Shown here piece by piece: positions 12,031 through 22,529 of a stretch of DNA of 64,000 nucleotides (the stretch's first letter is position 1; the number at the start of each line of letters is the position of its first letter). The stretch covers positions 868,001 to 932,000 of the forward strand of contig JAUDYN010000006.1 in the NCBI GenBank assembly GCA_030407005.1, given 5' to 3'. This DNA is from Desarmillaria ectypa. Lineage: Eukaryota; Basidiomycota; Agaricomycetes; Agaricales; Physalacriaceae. The notes under the pieces are model-generated. The model saw only the letters and a program-made list of their open reading frames with translations. It ran no database searches and had not been told where the DNA came from. Position numbers and translations under genes: made by a program.

Positions 12031-12987
12031 TTAAACACTATAGCGTTTGAAAATATATACATACGCAATATTTTTACTCCCAAGCCAACGGCGACTCTGT
12101 GCCCCTCACATTAAAGACTTTCAGCCAAGCTCGAGGCCTGATTGTGCTGATTTTCTTAGAAACTGATTGTTGATTATTTCTAAATATCATGTGATACACG
12201 ACAAGAAATCTGATGTAATATCCCGAAGTCCCGAAGCGTGACAGATCTGTGACAACGCGTTGCAACGCGACCTTCCCCCTCCCTCTCGCGTCGTTCTGCG
12301 TGCTCCTGCACCTTGGCGAAGTGTAACAAGATGTTCTGGAGTTTGGTTCGACAGATCGCATACGTAAATACCGCGTGCAAGCAGTCATTTTGATGATTTC
12401 AAGGTCAATATGAAGATCCTCAACCATCAGGCTGAGTTTCTTCTGTGGGATAACAGTGCCACGTACCAGCATATAGTAGATGTGTACCCGGATGAGCCGT
12501 TTGCGGTAGGGTACGGGAGTCACGCAGAAATATGGTGAATAAGGACACCGATGTGCGCAACGCGCTTGTTTGTTGACAGCCTTTGCCAAATTTGGACAGC
12601 ACGTGAAATAAATAAACAGAAGCTGATTATTCTCTTTTTGCATTTCGACTCAGGTCTTTCAGATCAGATCTCTTGATTATTCAAAAATCAGACCATATAA
12701 TAATCAGGACAATCAGCCATAATCATCCCTCCAGCTCGGACTGAAAGTCCCTATTTATGTTCTCTACCACTTTTGTTTTTATCAAGTGGAATAGTCAAAG
12801 GGTGTTACACTACTTCCATCCAACTCGTGTCCAAGAGGCAACGTCTTGTGATATAAATACATTCCGCAAGCTTTTAGGTGTATTCCTGATTGGTGCAATA
12901 CTAACTATTGACTTTCGCGTTACGACTACTAAGCATCATACGTAACGTCATCACCCTGTCGTCGTTACGCCACATGAATTCTAGCAA
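12031..12987. other. AT-rich intergenic region with inverted repeats
   Basis: I see no gene here. A 190-codon minus-strand frame at 12074-12643 has no protein-like composition. Around 12,670-12,720 the word TGATTATT is followed by its reverse complement AATAATCA after a short spacer, and related words occur near 12,140-12,180. Confidence 0.4.
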
Positions 12988-15669
12988 CTACAAGAGGAGA
13001 AGCAATATACTCACCGGGTGTACTCGCCTATATTTGATCATAGGCAACGGTCGAATAGGATACCAGTTTCCCGCTTGCTTCATCTGCCAATCAGAATATA
13101 CGGCATCGAGATAGTTATTTTGCCCCGGTGTATAGTCGTATCGTTTGAGCATACGCTCATTAACCTCGGCAACCGCATCTAGGTTCTGGGAAATAAGGAA
13201 CCCCCGCATAAGGGAGACGTACATGACAAACGAAGGCATGGGCAGCGCATTGGGAACAGACGTAGGTACCGGTCGAGTGTGTCCAATAGATGTTGGTGAC
13301 TCTTCGGAAGACACTGTACCAATCTCCGTCTGTCGCATTTCCTTCTCCGAGATTGGCACTTTGATGTCCTCGCTATCACCATGTTGGTCAAAGGCGGTCT
13401 CCAATCGGCCCAGGAGGAAGAGAGCCCTCTGGGAATTACCCGTAGATGCATAATAACCTGCGAGCTCAGTGAAGTGATATGCGGTAGGTTGGATCCCCAA
13501 CTTGAGCATATCTGCTAGAATACTGGCTCCCCGCTCTACGCCTGACGAGCGCATCAGCTTACCCATAAAAGGCGTAAACGCGGCAGCACAAACGCTGTTA
13601 ACACCGGGAGGAGTCTGAAGCGCTTCCACACTACTAAAAGCAGCCAAAGTTTCTGATATATGGTCCGAGTATTCCCCACAAGCGGTTGCGATGAGCTTTT
13701 GATAGAGGACCTCAACTTTGACCGGGGTCGATGTCGTGGCGACAAGGGAATGCCAGACGAGAGCAGTGTGGTAGGCCGTTGGCCATAACTTGCTACGATG
13801 TGCCAAAGGCACAGACAGAGAAACATCGTGCTGTCCCTTCAAGCGGGATATTACTTCGCTTCGAGGTACACCGGTGATATAAAAATTGTCGACGAATGTT
13901 CGTAGGACAAGCTGGTGTTGGTTTAGTCGGTAATAGGTGATCATCTGAGTGAAAACAAAGACAGCGGTGGCGATGGGACTGGAGCGAAGAGCCTTTCGCC
14001 GGAGAAGATCAATGGCGCGCGAACGTCCTGAGTCAACGTAGGCATTAAAGAAGTTAATCAGGGTTGAGGGGTGAGGAGGAGCATGACCGGATGAGAACGA
14101 CGTCCTGATAGAACGCAGAGTCTGGGCGAGAGACCCAGACCGGTCATCATAAGGGAGTGTGCGAGTTTGGGAAGTGAACCGTGAGGCGATCGAAGACTGG
14201 GCATAGTCTTGTAGAAGAGTGTCGTCCTGTCCAAGCTGTTGGGCACGCATAGCCCTCAGGTATCCAAGGAGAGGGAGGTACTTGGCATCACTGGCTTTAA
14301 CGAGGATGTTGTTGAGAACATCGCAAGTATAAGCCGACAAAGAGTATGTGGCTCTCTTGGGAGGTAACATATCTATCGCCTCATCTATCCGCCCTGCATA
14401 AGCTAAGGATCGAATAGCAGAACCACGCACAACTGTTTGGAATTTACTCCAAAGAGATGCGGCAGACCGTTCATGATACCGTTTCAGATACTGCTGGTGC
14501 CTTTCTTCGAATCGCAAGTAAAACTGCTTGCTAACATCGGGACTCGTGAAGCGCATAACGCTTGGAATGACTTGACCACCAATTAGATCAGCATACCCTT
14601 TCTCTGAGCATATGAGAGCGAACTGAATGATCAAGGACATATTCGTCAGAGGCGCGTGAAAAATCAGCCTTCGGATATCCGTAAACTCCTCGAGGGGTTG
14701 GTCGTGGTACAGAGGAACGAGGGAAAACCATGCTGCAAAGTCTTCGAGACTCTCCGTAGCGGTTGCCGAACGCTGTAGAGCATTCTTGGCAGCAGCCTGG
14801 TAGATCGACGAAAAAGGAATGTGGGTATGGGACTCGCGAAGCTCGAACAAAAATTGCTTTGCCTCGTCATATTTCTGATCAGCAACCAGTCCCACTAAGT
14901 GGTCACCAAGATCTCTGTGAGAGACACCGACTGATGCTTGAACTACGCTGGCATAGTCGGGGTGATCTTCCTCCTCAAAGATGAGAGAGCCAGACGAAGG
15001 TTCTGGAAGCGTAATGGGGAGAAGTGCCTGCTTGAGATTTTTTGTGAACATGCTCTTGCGATGGTGGTACCGCGAAGAAACATATTCCATGGCAGGAATG
15101 ACCTCCTCCTTGACCAATGTCGTGTAACCTTTCTTCGCCAGGACCATCCCGAAATGATATATCAAAGCGACCCTTTCCGAAGGATTCTTCCAAAGATAAT
15201 CACGCGTCTCTTGGAATGGATTTGGTGGCGAGTTGGAGGCGTCGGGACACAGCTCGAGCCAGACTGTGAACGGCGTAAGATCGTCCCCAACGCGAAGAGA
15301 CCGTAGCGCAGCTAAAGCCGCTTTCTCGAAGATGGGATTCAAAGATATTTTTGCCCCATTTTCAATCATTTCGAGGCGAACGCGGTTGGCAAGCTCCCAG
15401 TCGCCAGAGCGAACCAGGTCGATCAGGACCTGTGCCGGCGCCCGTGTTCGTAGAGGTGACCTGAGCTCTGCAGACACAGCTGAATAGTCCTTCATCTCCC
15501 GTTCTTCGAAAACTTTACGGTCAGGTGGCTCGGAGGGATAGGGTTCATCTGACATCTCTACGCCATTCAGACGGTGCCGAGAATGGGCAATGGTTCGCGA
15601 TACGACATTCCAGTTGAGGCGCCCAAGAGATGGCCATGGAATACGGGCTAATATCCGCGTAGATGACAT
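12988..15669 (-). CDS. Large mitochondrial PPR-like protein (893 aa, single exon)
   Basis: An intronless frame of 893 codons, unusual in a window where almost every other gene is heavily spliced. The N-terminus is basic, Ser/Arg-rich and free of acidic residues up to about residue 38 (MSSTRILARIPWPSLGRLNW), a typical mitochondrial targeting sequence. The body is alpha-helical with degenerate pentatricopeptide-like repeats. The clearest are near the C-terminus (ADMLKLGIQPTAYHFTELAGYYASTGN and the segment after SFVMYVSLMRGF). Fungal PPR proteins usually stabilise, process or activate translation of mitochondrial RNAs, which is the inferred role. The last codons run into a good donor (CCG|GTGAGT), so a small 3' exon may exist. 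It is divergent from the Nim1-type kinase gene. Confidence 0.8.
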   Translation of the reverse strand: MSSTRILARIPWPSLGRLNWNVVSRTIAHSRHRLNGVEMSDEPYPSEPPDRKVFEEREMKDYSAVSAELRSPLRTRAPAQVLIDLVRSGDWELANRVRLEMIENGAKISLNPIFEKAALAALRSLRVGDDLTPFTVWLELCPDASNSPPNPFQETRDYLWKNPSERVALIYHFGMVLAKKGYTTLVKEEVIPAMEYVSSRYHHRKSMFTKNLKQALLPITLPEPSSGSLIFEEEDHPDYASVVQASVGVSHRDLGDHLVGLVADQKYDEAKQFLFELRESHTHIPFSSIYQAAAKNALQRSATATESLEDFAAWFSLVPLYHDQPLEEFTDIRRLIFHAPLTNMSLIIQFALICSEKGYADLIGGQVIPSVMRFTSPDVSKQFYLRFEERHQQYLKRYHERSAASLWSKFQTVVRGSAIRSLAYAGRIDEAIDMLPPKRATYSLSAYTCDVLNNILVKASDAKYLPLLGYLRAMRAQQLGQDDTLLQDYAQSSIASRFTSQTRTLPYDDRSGSLAQTLRSIRTSFSSGHAPPHPSTLINFFNAYVDSGRSRAIDLLRRKALRSSPIATAVFVFTQMITYYRLNQHQLVLRTFVDNFYITGVPRSEVISRLKGQHDVSLSVPLAHRSKLWPTAYHTALVWHSLVATTSTPVKVEVLYQKLIATACGEYSDHISETLAAFSSVEALQTPPGVNSVCAAAFTPFMGKLMRSSGVERGASILADMLKLGIQPTAYHFTELAGYYASTGNSQRALFLLGRLETAFDQHGDSEDIKVPISEKEMRQTEIGTVSSEESPTSIGHTRPVPTSVPNALPMPSFVMYVSLMRGFLISQNLDAVAEVNERMLKRYDYTPGQNNYLDAVYSDWQMKQAGNWYPIRPLPMIKYRRVHPVSILLLLL

Positions 15670-16064
15670 GCATGTGTACGACGAATACCGGTTGCTAAAT
15701 GGTATAGCTGGAAATTTCGGACAGCACCGACGGTATGTCGCTCACCAGCTATGTACCTGTCGTGCAGTCAGAAATTAAACCGGGGAGTATTAATTATTTA
15801 CCTTCAGTCTTCTGTTTTACCGTCAACACAGAAGCAATAGTTTCGTAGCCGTCGCTGTCGTCGTCTTCTGCTAAATTTCGGGGTGAAAATTATGTGATGC
15901 GGTCACGTCATGTGATCCCGCCCAAATACGCCAAATACCGTCACTCGTTGGACCGTTCCATCCGACCTTCTACTACCAACTCTACTGGTTTCTGTATCTT
16001 GCTGCTTGCTGGCCGAGCCGCTCGTGTGCTAGCTATATTTTCTCTTTGTCTCTCTTCTGCTGCA
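15670..16064. promoter_or_regulatory. Divergent promoter region
   Basis: About 395 bp separate the start codons of the PPR-like gene (minus) and the kinase gene (plus), so both promoters must lie here or overlap the 5' UTRs. The kinase frame is open upstream to 15894, but the family-like N-terminus begins at the Met at 16065. Confidence 0.5.
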
Positions 16065-19036
16065 ATGGCGTTTCCGGTATCTTCAAGTCCACCTCGCGCG
16101 CCCCCTGTCAAGTATAAAGCTCCGTTAGGAACCCGTTGGGAAAAAGAGAAGGCTGCGGCTGGCGGTGCTGAAGCGTTCGAATATGCTACAGATCCGAAGT
16201 GTATAGGTCCTTGGATTATAGGCGAGTGCGTCGGGAAAGGTGCTTCTGGTCGTGTCAAGATTGCCAAGCACAAACATACTGGACAGCTCGCTGCCGTCAA
16301 AATCCTCCCTCTTGCCCCGCTTGTCAACTCTCGCGCTTCCCTTGCTACTCAGCAAGCCAAAACAGAGAAGCAACGCCTCGGAATCGACCGAGAAATCACG
16401 ATGATGAAACTCATGAACCATCCCAACATCCTACGCATCTACGACGTCTACGAGGGCACCAGGGAGCTCTTTCTCATTCTTGAGTACGTCGAAGGCGGAG
16501 AACTTTTCGATTTCCTGGTCAACAAAGGCCGCTTGGAACCCTCCGAAGCTCTGACCGTTTTCTTGCAAATCATCTATGGTCTCAACTACGCGCATACATT
16601 TTCTATCATCCATCGTGATCTCAAGCCCGAGAACATTTTAATAGCTTCTTTCAATCCGCCTCTCGTCAAGATAGCAGACTGGGGTATGGCAGCCTTCGCT
16701 CCCCCTTCTCTTCATCTGGAGACAAGCTGCGGCTCTCCTCACTACGCTAGCCCCGAAATCGTCAACGGACACAGGTACCAAGGAACTGCGACAGACATCT
16801 GGAGTTGCGGTATTGTTCTGTTTGCTCTACTCTCAGGTCGGCTGCCCTTTGATGACAAGGACGTCGGGATTCTGCTAAGCAAGGTGAAAAGCGGCGTTTT
16901 CGAGATGCCCCAGTCATTGGATCCATTGGCAAAAAACCTCCTATCTCGAATGTTGGTTGTTGATGTTCGTCAGCGAATCACGGTAGGGGAATCAAGTGTG
17001 ATATATGCGTGGTTACTGATTAATTCAACAGATTCCCGAGATTCTTGTACATCCTTGGGTAACCTCTTCTGCTGCTGCATTGGTCAGCAAGATTCCTCCG
17101 AATCCCTCCGTCCCTCCGTCGCCGGAAGTTCTCGCGCGTCCTATCCTTCATCCTTCGCTGATTGATGCGGACCTATTCTCTTCACTTCGTATCATCTGGG
17201 GCAAATACACAGATCGGGATGGAGAGTCGATCAAACGGGACCTGTGCTCTCCCGCCGGTCAAGGTGTGCACGCGAAAGCTTTTTACTTTCTTCTCGGAAA
17301 ATATCGCGAGGAAACGTCCAAGCTCGATAACCCCAACTCAGCAGTTGCTGACAGCATGAGTTTCAACCTTGGCTGGGAGCTCGACACAAAGATTGGAACA
17401 GGTCTTTTGAAGAAATACGACAATAGTAGTCGAGACCCACTTCTCATTCAAGGTCGTTCCCGATCCGTTGCTGCTCCAATCGGATTACATCCGATTCCTC
17501 CTTCAATCAGACGCACTGCTACAACGTCGCCAAGAGAAAGGCCTGCATCTCCGGCGGGACCACGATATCTTGCTGCGAAGGAGCCCGGGGTCCGTTCTGG
17601 GTCCCACGTCCCTCGATCTCACCCCAAGACATCTTTCGCGACGGCCGGTGGCCCGCGTCCTCAGCCCTCAAGACGAGGATATACCTTTTCTCATCCCATC
17701 GTGAAGGATGGCTCTACCGCTTCTGTTGAAACGTCCTCCGTTCAACGAGCAACTTCTCATCGCATGTCAGCTGCTACCCAGCGTCCCCAATCCGAGTTGC
17801 CCGCAAAGTCTTCTCGACGGATTGATAATAGCGTTCTTCCGTTTCCTGCCGTTGGCCGTTCACCTTCAGCCCGTAAGCCGACATTAGCTCCGGTTACCCC
17901 TATATTGGACGTATCTTCTTACTGCAAAGAGGATCCAATGGAAGCCAAAGCCGATGATCTCCTGGCCAAAATCAACAGCTTGGCCATCACTGACAATCAT
18001 CTTCAACAGCAGCGAATGTCAGTATATTCCGGTAAGGAGAACAAAAACGTCGGTGAGGAGTCTTGGAGTTACGTCGGCACCGATGAAGGTCGCAGCGGAA
18101 TTGGCCTGAGCGTCGGTAGGGACGTTGGAAGGGAAGTGGGAAATGTTGTCGCCGACGGGGACATCATCCCAAATAAAGGCATGAAAGAACGAAAGACTAG
18201 ACGTAAGTTGACTATTCGATCATTACATTTGTTGGCGTGGCTGATTCTATTTCTCAGCTCCTCCACTCGAGCTCCCGTCATTGAACAAGAAGCGTTCAAC
18301 GTTATCGATCCTTCCTTCCCCGGTCGCCCTCTCTCCGCCTTTGAGTAGCGTCCATACACATAGCCGATTACTCACATCTCCCGTCGTCGGCGAGTTCAAG
18401 GGGTGGTTTTCTAATCTGTTTAGTTGGAAACACCAAGGAGCTCATTCCCAGAGTAGTTCGTGGATATTATATTCAACCGACGACTCGGCGAAGACTTGTG
18501 ATGGTGTCAAGCGTGCGTTGGAAGGGATGGGCGTCGTTGTTGATAGCCCGGGTTCCACTGTTTTGCCGGGATCCAGCGGGACATCTGAACCCACGTTTCT
18601 CAGGTGTCGGCTCGACGAATCAAACTGTGGCGAGCTTGCTAATATGAAACCCGTACGCTTCAAAGTTTGGTTTTCTCCATCATCAACGCCCAATCTAGCT
18701 GTGCCTAATTCACCTCTTATGTCGCCGACATCGAACCTTCTCTCAGCTCCTCCGCCACCTGTCGTGCTTGCACGTGGGAGGGCCAGCGTTTTTGTGAACA
18801 AGAGCCCTCAGGTTCTGCCTCTGACCATCCCTAATCCTTGTACGAGTAGCAGTGCCTCTCGCGCGTGTGTATCGATGATATCGCTAATCCAAGAAAGGGG
18901 ATCGGCTACGACGTTCCGAGCTATCTGGCGAAGACTGAAGGACGTCTATAGCGAGGGTTCTATAGCCGCTGACTGCTTCAGCCCCGTGATGGTTAGCACG
19001 CCTGTCGTGGAAGGCTCTCCCACACTTGCGGTGTGA
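16065..19036 (+). CDS. Nim1/Gin4/Hsl1-type serine/threonine protein kinase
   Basis: CAMK-group kinase of the Cdr2/Nim1-Gin4/Hsl1 family, which links septin and bud-neck or cell-size signals to mitotic entry through Wee1. Three exons (16065-16982, 17032-18202, 18258-19036) give 955 aa. The kinase domain spans roughly residues 45-320: GKGASGRV glycine loop, AAVKIL lysine, ILRIYDVYEG, LILEYVEGGELFDF, HRDLKPENIL catalytic loop, then ADWGMA where DFG is expected. The activation segment ETSCGSPHYASPEIV is characteristic of this family. A long Ser/Pro-rich disordered region follows. A C-terminal region (about 735-955) begins GEFKGWFSNLFSWK, like the membrane-binding KA1-type tail of the family. Start at 16065 preferred over the in-frame Met at 15894, which adds 57 residues without family character. 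Confidence 0.9.
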
Positions 19037-21782
19037 TTCGTGCGTCCGAGGATGACGGTTCACATCTCTTTTTGTATTTACTACGTACAACATGAACACC
19101 TGTGTACTATCTGCATTTCTGGCATCTGTATATCAGTCGTCTATTACAAAAAACCTTAACGGCGTTGTATTTTCACACTATTGTACTATTTTTTTCAAAC
19201 ACGGAAACTATCTATGCATTGAACTACTTCCAAAACTTCGCATAGTTCCGTGTCACGCGTGACACTAGCGTGTTCTCCTTCCTCATTCATTACATTGGAT
19301 TTTCCGCTAACGCTACGACCTCGTTTTCTGATAAAAACAGGGCGTTTATATCAGGCGCCTACAAGAGTCAACAACCGCCTTGATTGCGGTTAGTAAAACC
19401 TCATGTCCCTGTGGTGAACTGGGGGCCCTAGTCACGCATCTGTCGTGAATTACCAACACTACCACACGATTCTTGATACAATCCGACACGCTCTTCGTCT
19501 AGCCCTTGGGTGTAAATGGACTTCGTTCAGTTTGTTACCGTCTCTTTTGCCTCTCGCTGCTCGTCTTTCAGGCTGTGCGCGCTCCTATTGCTACTCTGGA
19601 TTCCCTCTTGCTGTCGGCCACTTACTCGCCTAACTAGAAGTATACCACGTTATCAAAATCGACAGTAACTACAGTAAATATACTTGTGTCAACTCGCCCA
19701 TAATTCATGTTGAATATTCCGAGTGCTAGTCCATAGCCCGACAAACTACAGTTGGACTTGATGATCGGTAGACAGCCGAAACGGACTCCGAGTCTCGACT
19801 ACCATAGCTTTCTATTCTCTCCTATGAGATAGGCTTGAAGGACTTGATGACCACCTCCACAGTGCTTTTTTGCGTCCTTATCTCTCATACAAAGGTCTTG
19901 AGATGTGTCCTCCCATCTTATTTGAAATTGGAGCGAGGTGGCGCTGGACGCTCGGGTCGTTCACTCTAAATTCCTCAGTAATTGTATTATGGCAAACAAG
20001 GTGACCGTCTGAGAAAAATTAAGATGGTATCACTACCGTTGCAGATGCCAAGTATGAATATTGACATGTGTATCACTTCAGATCCGGAACCTGATTTTTT
20101 GAGGAGTCGGGACCTCCCCGCCTCCGGCTGTGTACTTGGAAAAAAAAAAAGTGAAATATCGATGTGACGATGTCCCTGACGTCTTTGTTTATGTGTAGAT
20201 TAGCCGTAAGTCCCTTTCGGCTCCGCAGAGTGGTATCTACGCCGGTTTTCGCCCAGAGGGTCACAATACATCAACTCTGGATAGTCGCTGACCGGGCAAG
20301 TGCATAGGGATGTACCTTGGGTTTTCAACCAGGCTACTGTGCGGTTTTTGGGGAGCTGAGATCATTCTGCCCAAGACCGAGGAGACTAAGCCACAAGACC
20401 CCCTACATAGATCAGGTGCGTTCCAAACGTGGCACTCTGAGCCATTTAGAGGGCGCTGATACATCACTTGTTCCTGATAGTGATGTTTTTTTAAAAATAT
20501 ACTGCTCAAGGTATTGAATAGATACGGCGCGGTCGGCAGCCAGACCGCAGTTGCTGCCAAGTTTAAGCAGCAGCCTTAGTGTTGCATAGTACATGCACTA
20601 ACCAGGGCGGTACGGCTGCGCCGATGTAAATAGACACGTTGAAAGGTTTCCAAGGACATGCGTTGACTCGCATGGCGCCTTACGCATCACCCTGGCGGCA
20701 TGACGGTGTATGAACAACTCGCGTTTCTAGGCAGTGCCATGACCCTGTCGGTGCTCCGTTGCCGAGAAAATACCTACTATAGAGTACCGACAGTTTGGTG
20801 ACAATCTCGTGAATGATGGATAGATGGATATGACTTGATTTCTGGGATATGAAATGACGGCAGTAAAGAAATAGGGAAGCTGAACACTGTTGGTGGATAT
20901 AAATCTCCGGCATGGAGTTCGGCGTGGTGCGGCTGGCTGGGAGCCCGTTGCGAGAAAATCCGACTAGGAGAGATGATACGGACGAGAAGGCTGTATATTT
21001 CCGCAGTAGGCGCGCGAGACAAAAGCCTAAGGCTCGCGGAAGCGCCCTACTATGCTTCTGTGGCGTCTATATACACAAACACTGTGGTGAATTCGGTCTG
21101 CCTGTGAAAATGTTTCAGGGGACCCAGAACCGTTAAACAGGAAGCAAACGGAAGATCCTGAGATCGAAACCCTGGGTAAAAGAACAGGAAAGGTGTAGTG
21201 TACTCATCCTTATTTAGCTGTTTATTGGCCCCGAGACGCTAGGCCCCGCAGATCATCTTCAGACTGTTATCGGTATGCATTCGGCGTACAATTGGACAAA
21301 GGAACGATGTTACCTAGACGACGGTACAATGTACCAGCATCGAACGATGAATGCACTAGAAGAGGCTTGCATCGCAAAAATACAAAGAGACATTGTAGTT
21401 TATCGGGTCATCTGGCAGGATTCATTTCTTGGGCCTCGGGGAAAGATCCGGGAACGGGAACGAGCGGCTGACAATATCGTATAAGCGAATATGATTGGAC
21501 AATCAAAATGAAGGGTGCGAAACACAAAAAATCAACGACAGAGTGCCCGAAAAAATGGCAGCCGCTAGAAAGCTATGGAGGGCAAAGGAAAAGATAGGAG
21601 AAGGGGGGGACAGGGCCGGGAATACTCCAGACGGCTGCAGAACATGAAGGAAACCGAAGGGGATAGATCCGGTACAAGGTGAGAAGCACGTGCCATATGG
21701 AGGGCTGTTGATGCCGTCAGCATGTTGTTTACCGTGACTCCAGTCACTCCACGCTATTTAACGCCTTCACTGCGCCCGACCA
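19037..21782. other. Gene-poor region, about 2.7 kb
   Basis: Starts with the kinase 3' UTR. Only short frames with no splice partners or motifs are visible on either strand. There are no tRNA folds, terminal inverted repeats or transposase motifs. It may hold an untranslated RNA or a very decayed element; I see no specific evidence for either. Confidence 0.4.
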
Positions 21783-22529
21783 ATGTCCTTTCTTTTTTCC
21801 CCACTACCGTCAACGATGAACTCAACAAAGCGATCCCGCCGCAGTGCGACATCTGTCATGGCTGGAGCCTTCCAGATACGCCCGTCTCGCGACGTGTTGA
21901 CTAGCCTGCTAAATGGCCTGGGGCCATATACGCTTGAAGAAGAGGAAAAATGGGAGAGCACGTCGAAACAGCCAGTGAAAAACAATTTTTGGATGGAGAA
22001 GGATCCAGAGAGACGGAAGACGAAACATGGGCACTGGCAGAAGCTACCCCCCGCACCGCCTGCGAAGAGCGCGACACCCGTAGCACACACACCAACGGTG
22101 TCTGTATCACAGCCTATTCCTTCGACCTCATACAGCCGTCCTGCCATCCACATTGCCACCATGCAACGATCCCTATCAATCACGCCGCCTCCAACAATGT
22201 CGCCGCCCCCATATCCTTCGACGCCTGGCTCAACACCCGGACCGTCTGATTCGTCAAGCGTTTCCCGTACCTCTTCCAAGAGACCGCATACACCTGATGA
22301 TGATGAAGACCTTCCCCAGATGGTCCCTCCTAAACCTCCGCGGAAGAAGCGGGTCGCAGTAAAGAAGGGTTGGAAGGGCTGGGTCGAGGTTGATGAGTCG
22401 CGCGAACTGCCAGTATCCGATAAGCTTATCAACCTTGACCGTCCACAAGCGTACGCCGACAGGCGGACGCGTAGTGGCAAGCAGTTTGACGGCATTGTGG
22501 GTGATGGTTGGGTGCACATGCTTCACTGA
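21783..22529 (+). CDS. Hypothetical proline-rich basic protein (248 aa)
   Basis: A single-exon frame with good coding composition. The N-terminus is basic (MNSTKRSRRSATSV from an internal Met at 21816, possibly the real start). Next come a segment LNGLGPYTLEEEEKW, a Pro/Ser/Thr-rich middle (SITPPPTMSPPPYPSTPGS), an acidic patch (TPDDDEDLPQ) and a lysine-rich stretch (PPRKKRVAVKKGWKGW) that could be a nuclear localisation signal. The C-terminal block LINLDRPQAYADRRTRSGK looks ordered. No known domain is recognised. The 3' flank to about 22.9 kb is probably UTR. Confidence 0.65.
   Translation: MSFLFSPLPSTMNSTKRSRRSATSVMAGAFQIRPSRDVLTSLLNGLGPYTLEEEEKWESTSKQPVKNNFWMEKDPERRKTKHGHWQKLPPAPPAKSATPVAHTPTVSVSQPIPSTSYSRPAIHIATMQRSLSITPPPTMSPPPYPSTPGSTPGPSDSSSVSRTSSKRPHTPDDDEDLPQMVPPKPPRKKRVAVKKGWKGWVEVDESRELPVSDKLINLDRPQAYADRRTRSGKQFDGIVGDGWVHMLH

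Noticed and set aside
12074..12643. 190-codon minus-strand reading frame
   Set aside because: It has no domain, no splice context and low-complexity AT-rich composition; probably chance.
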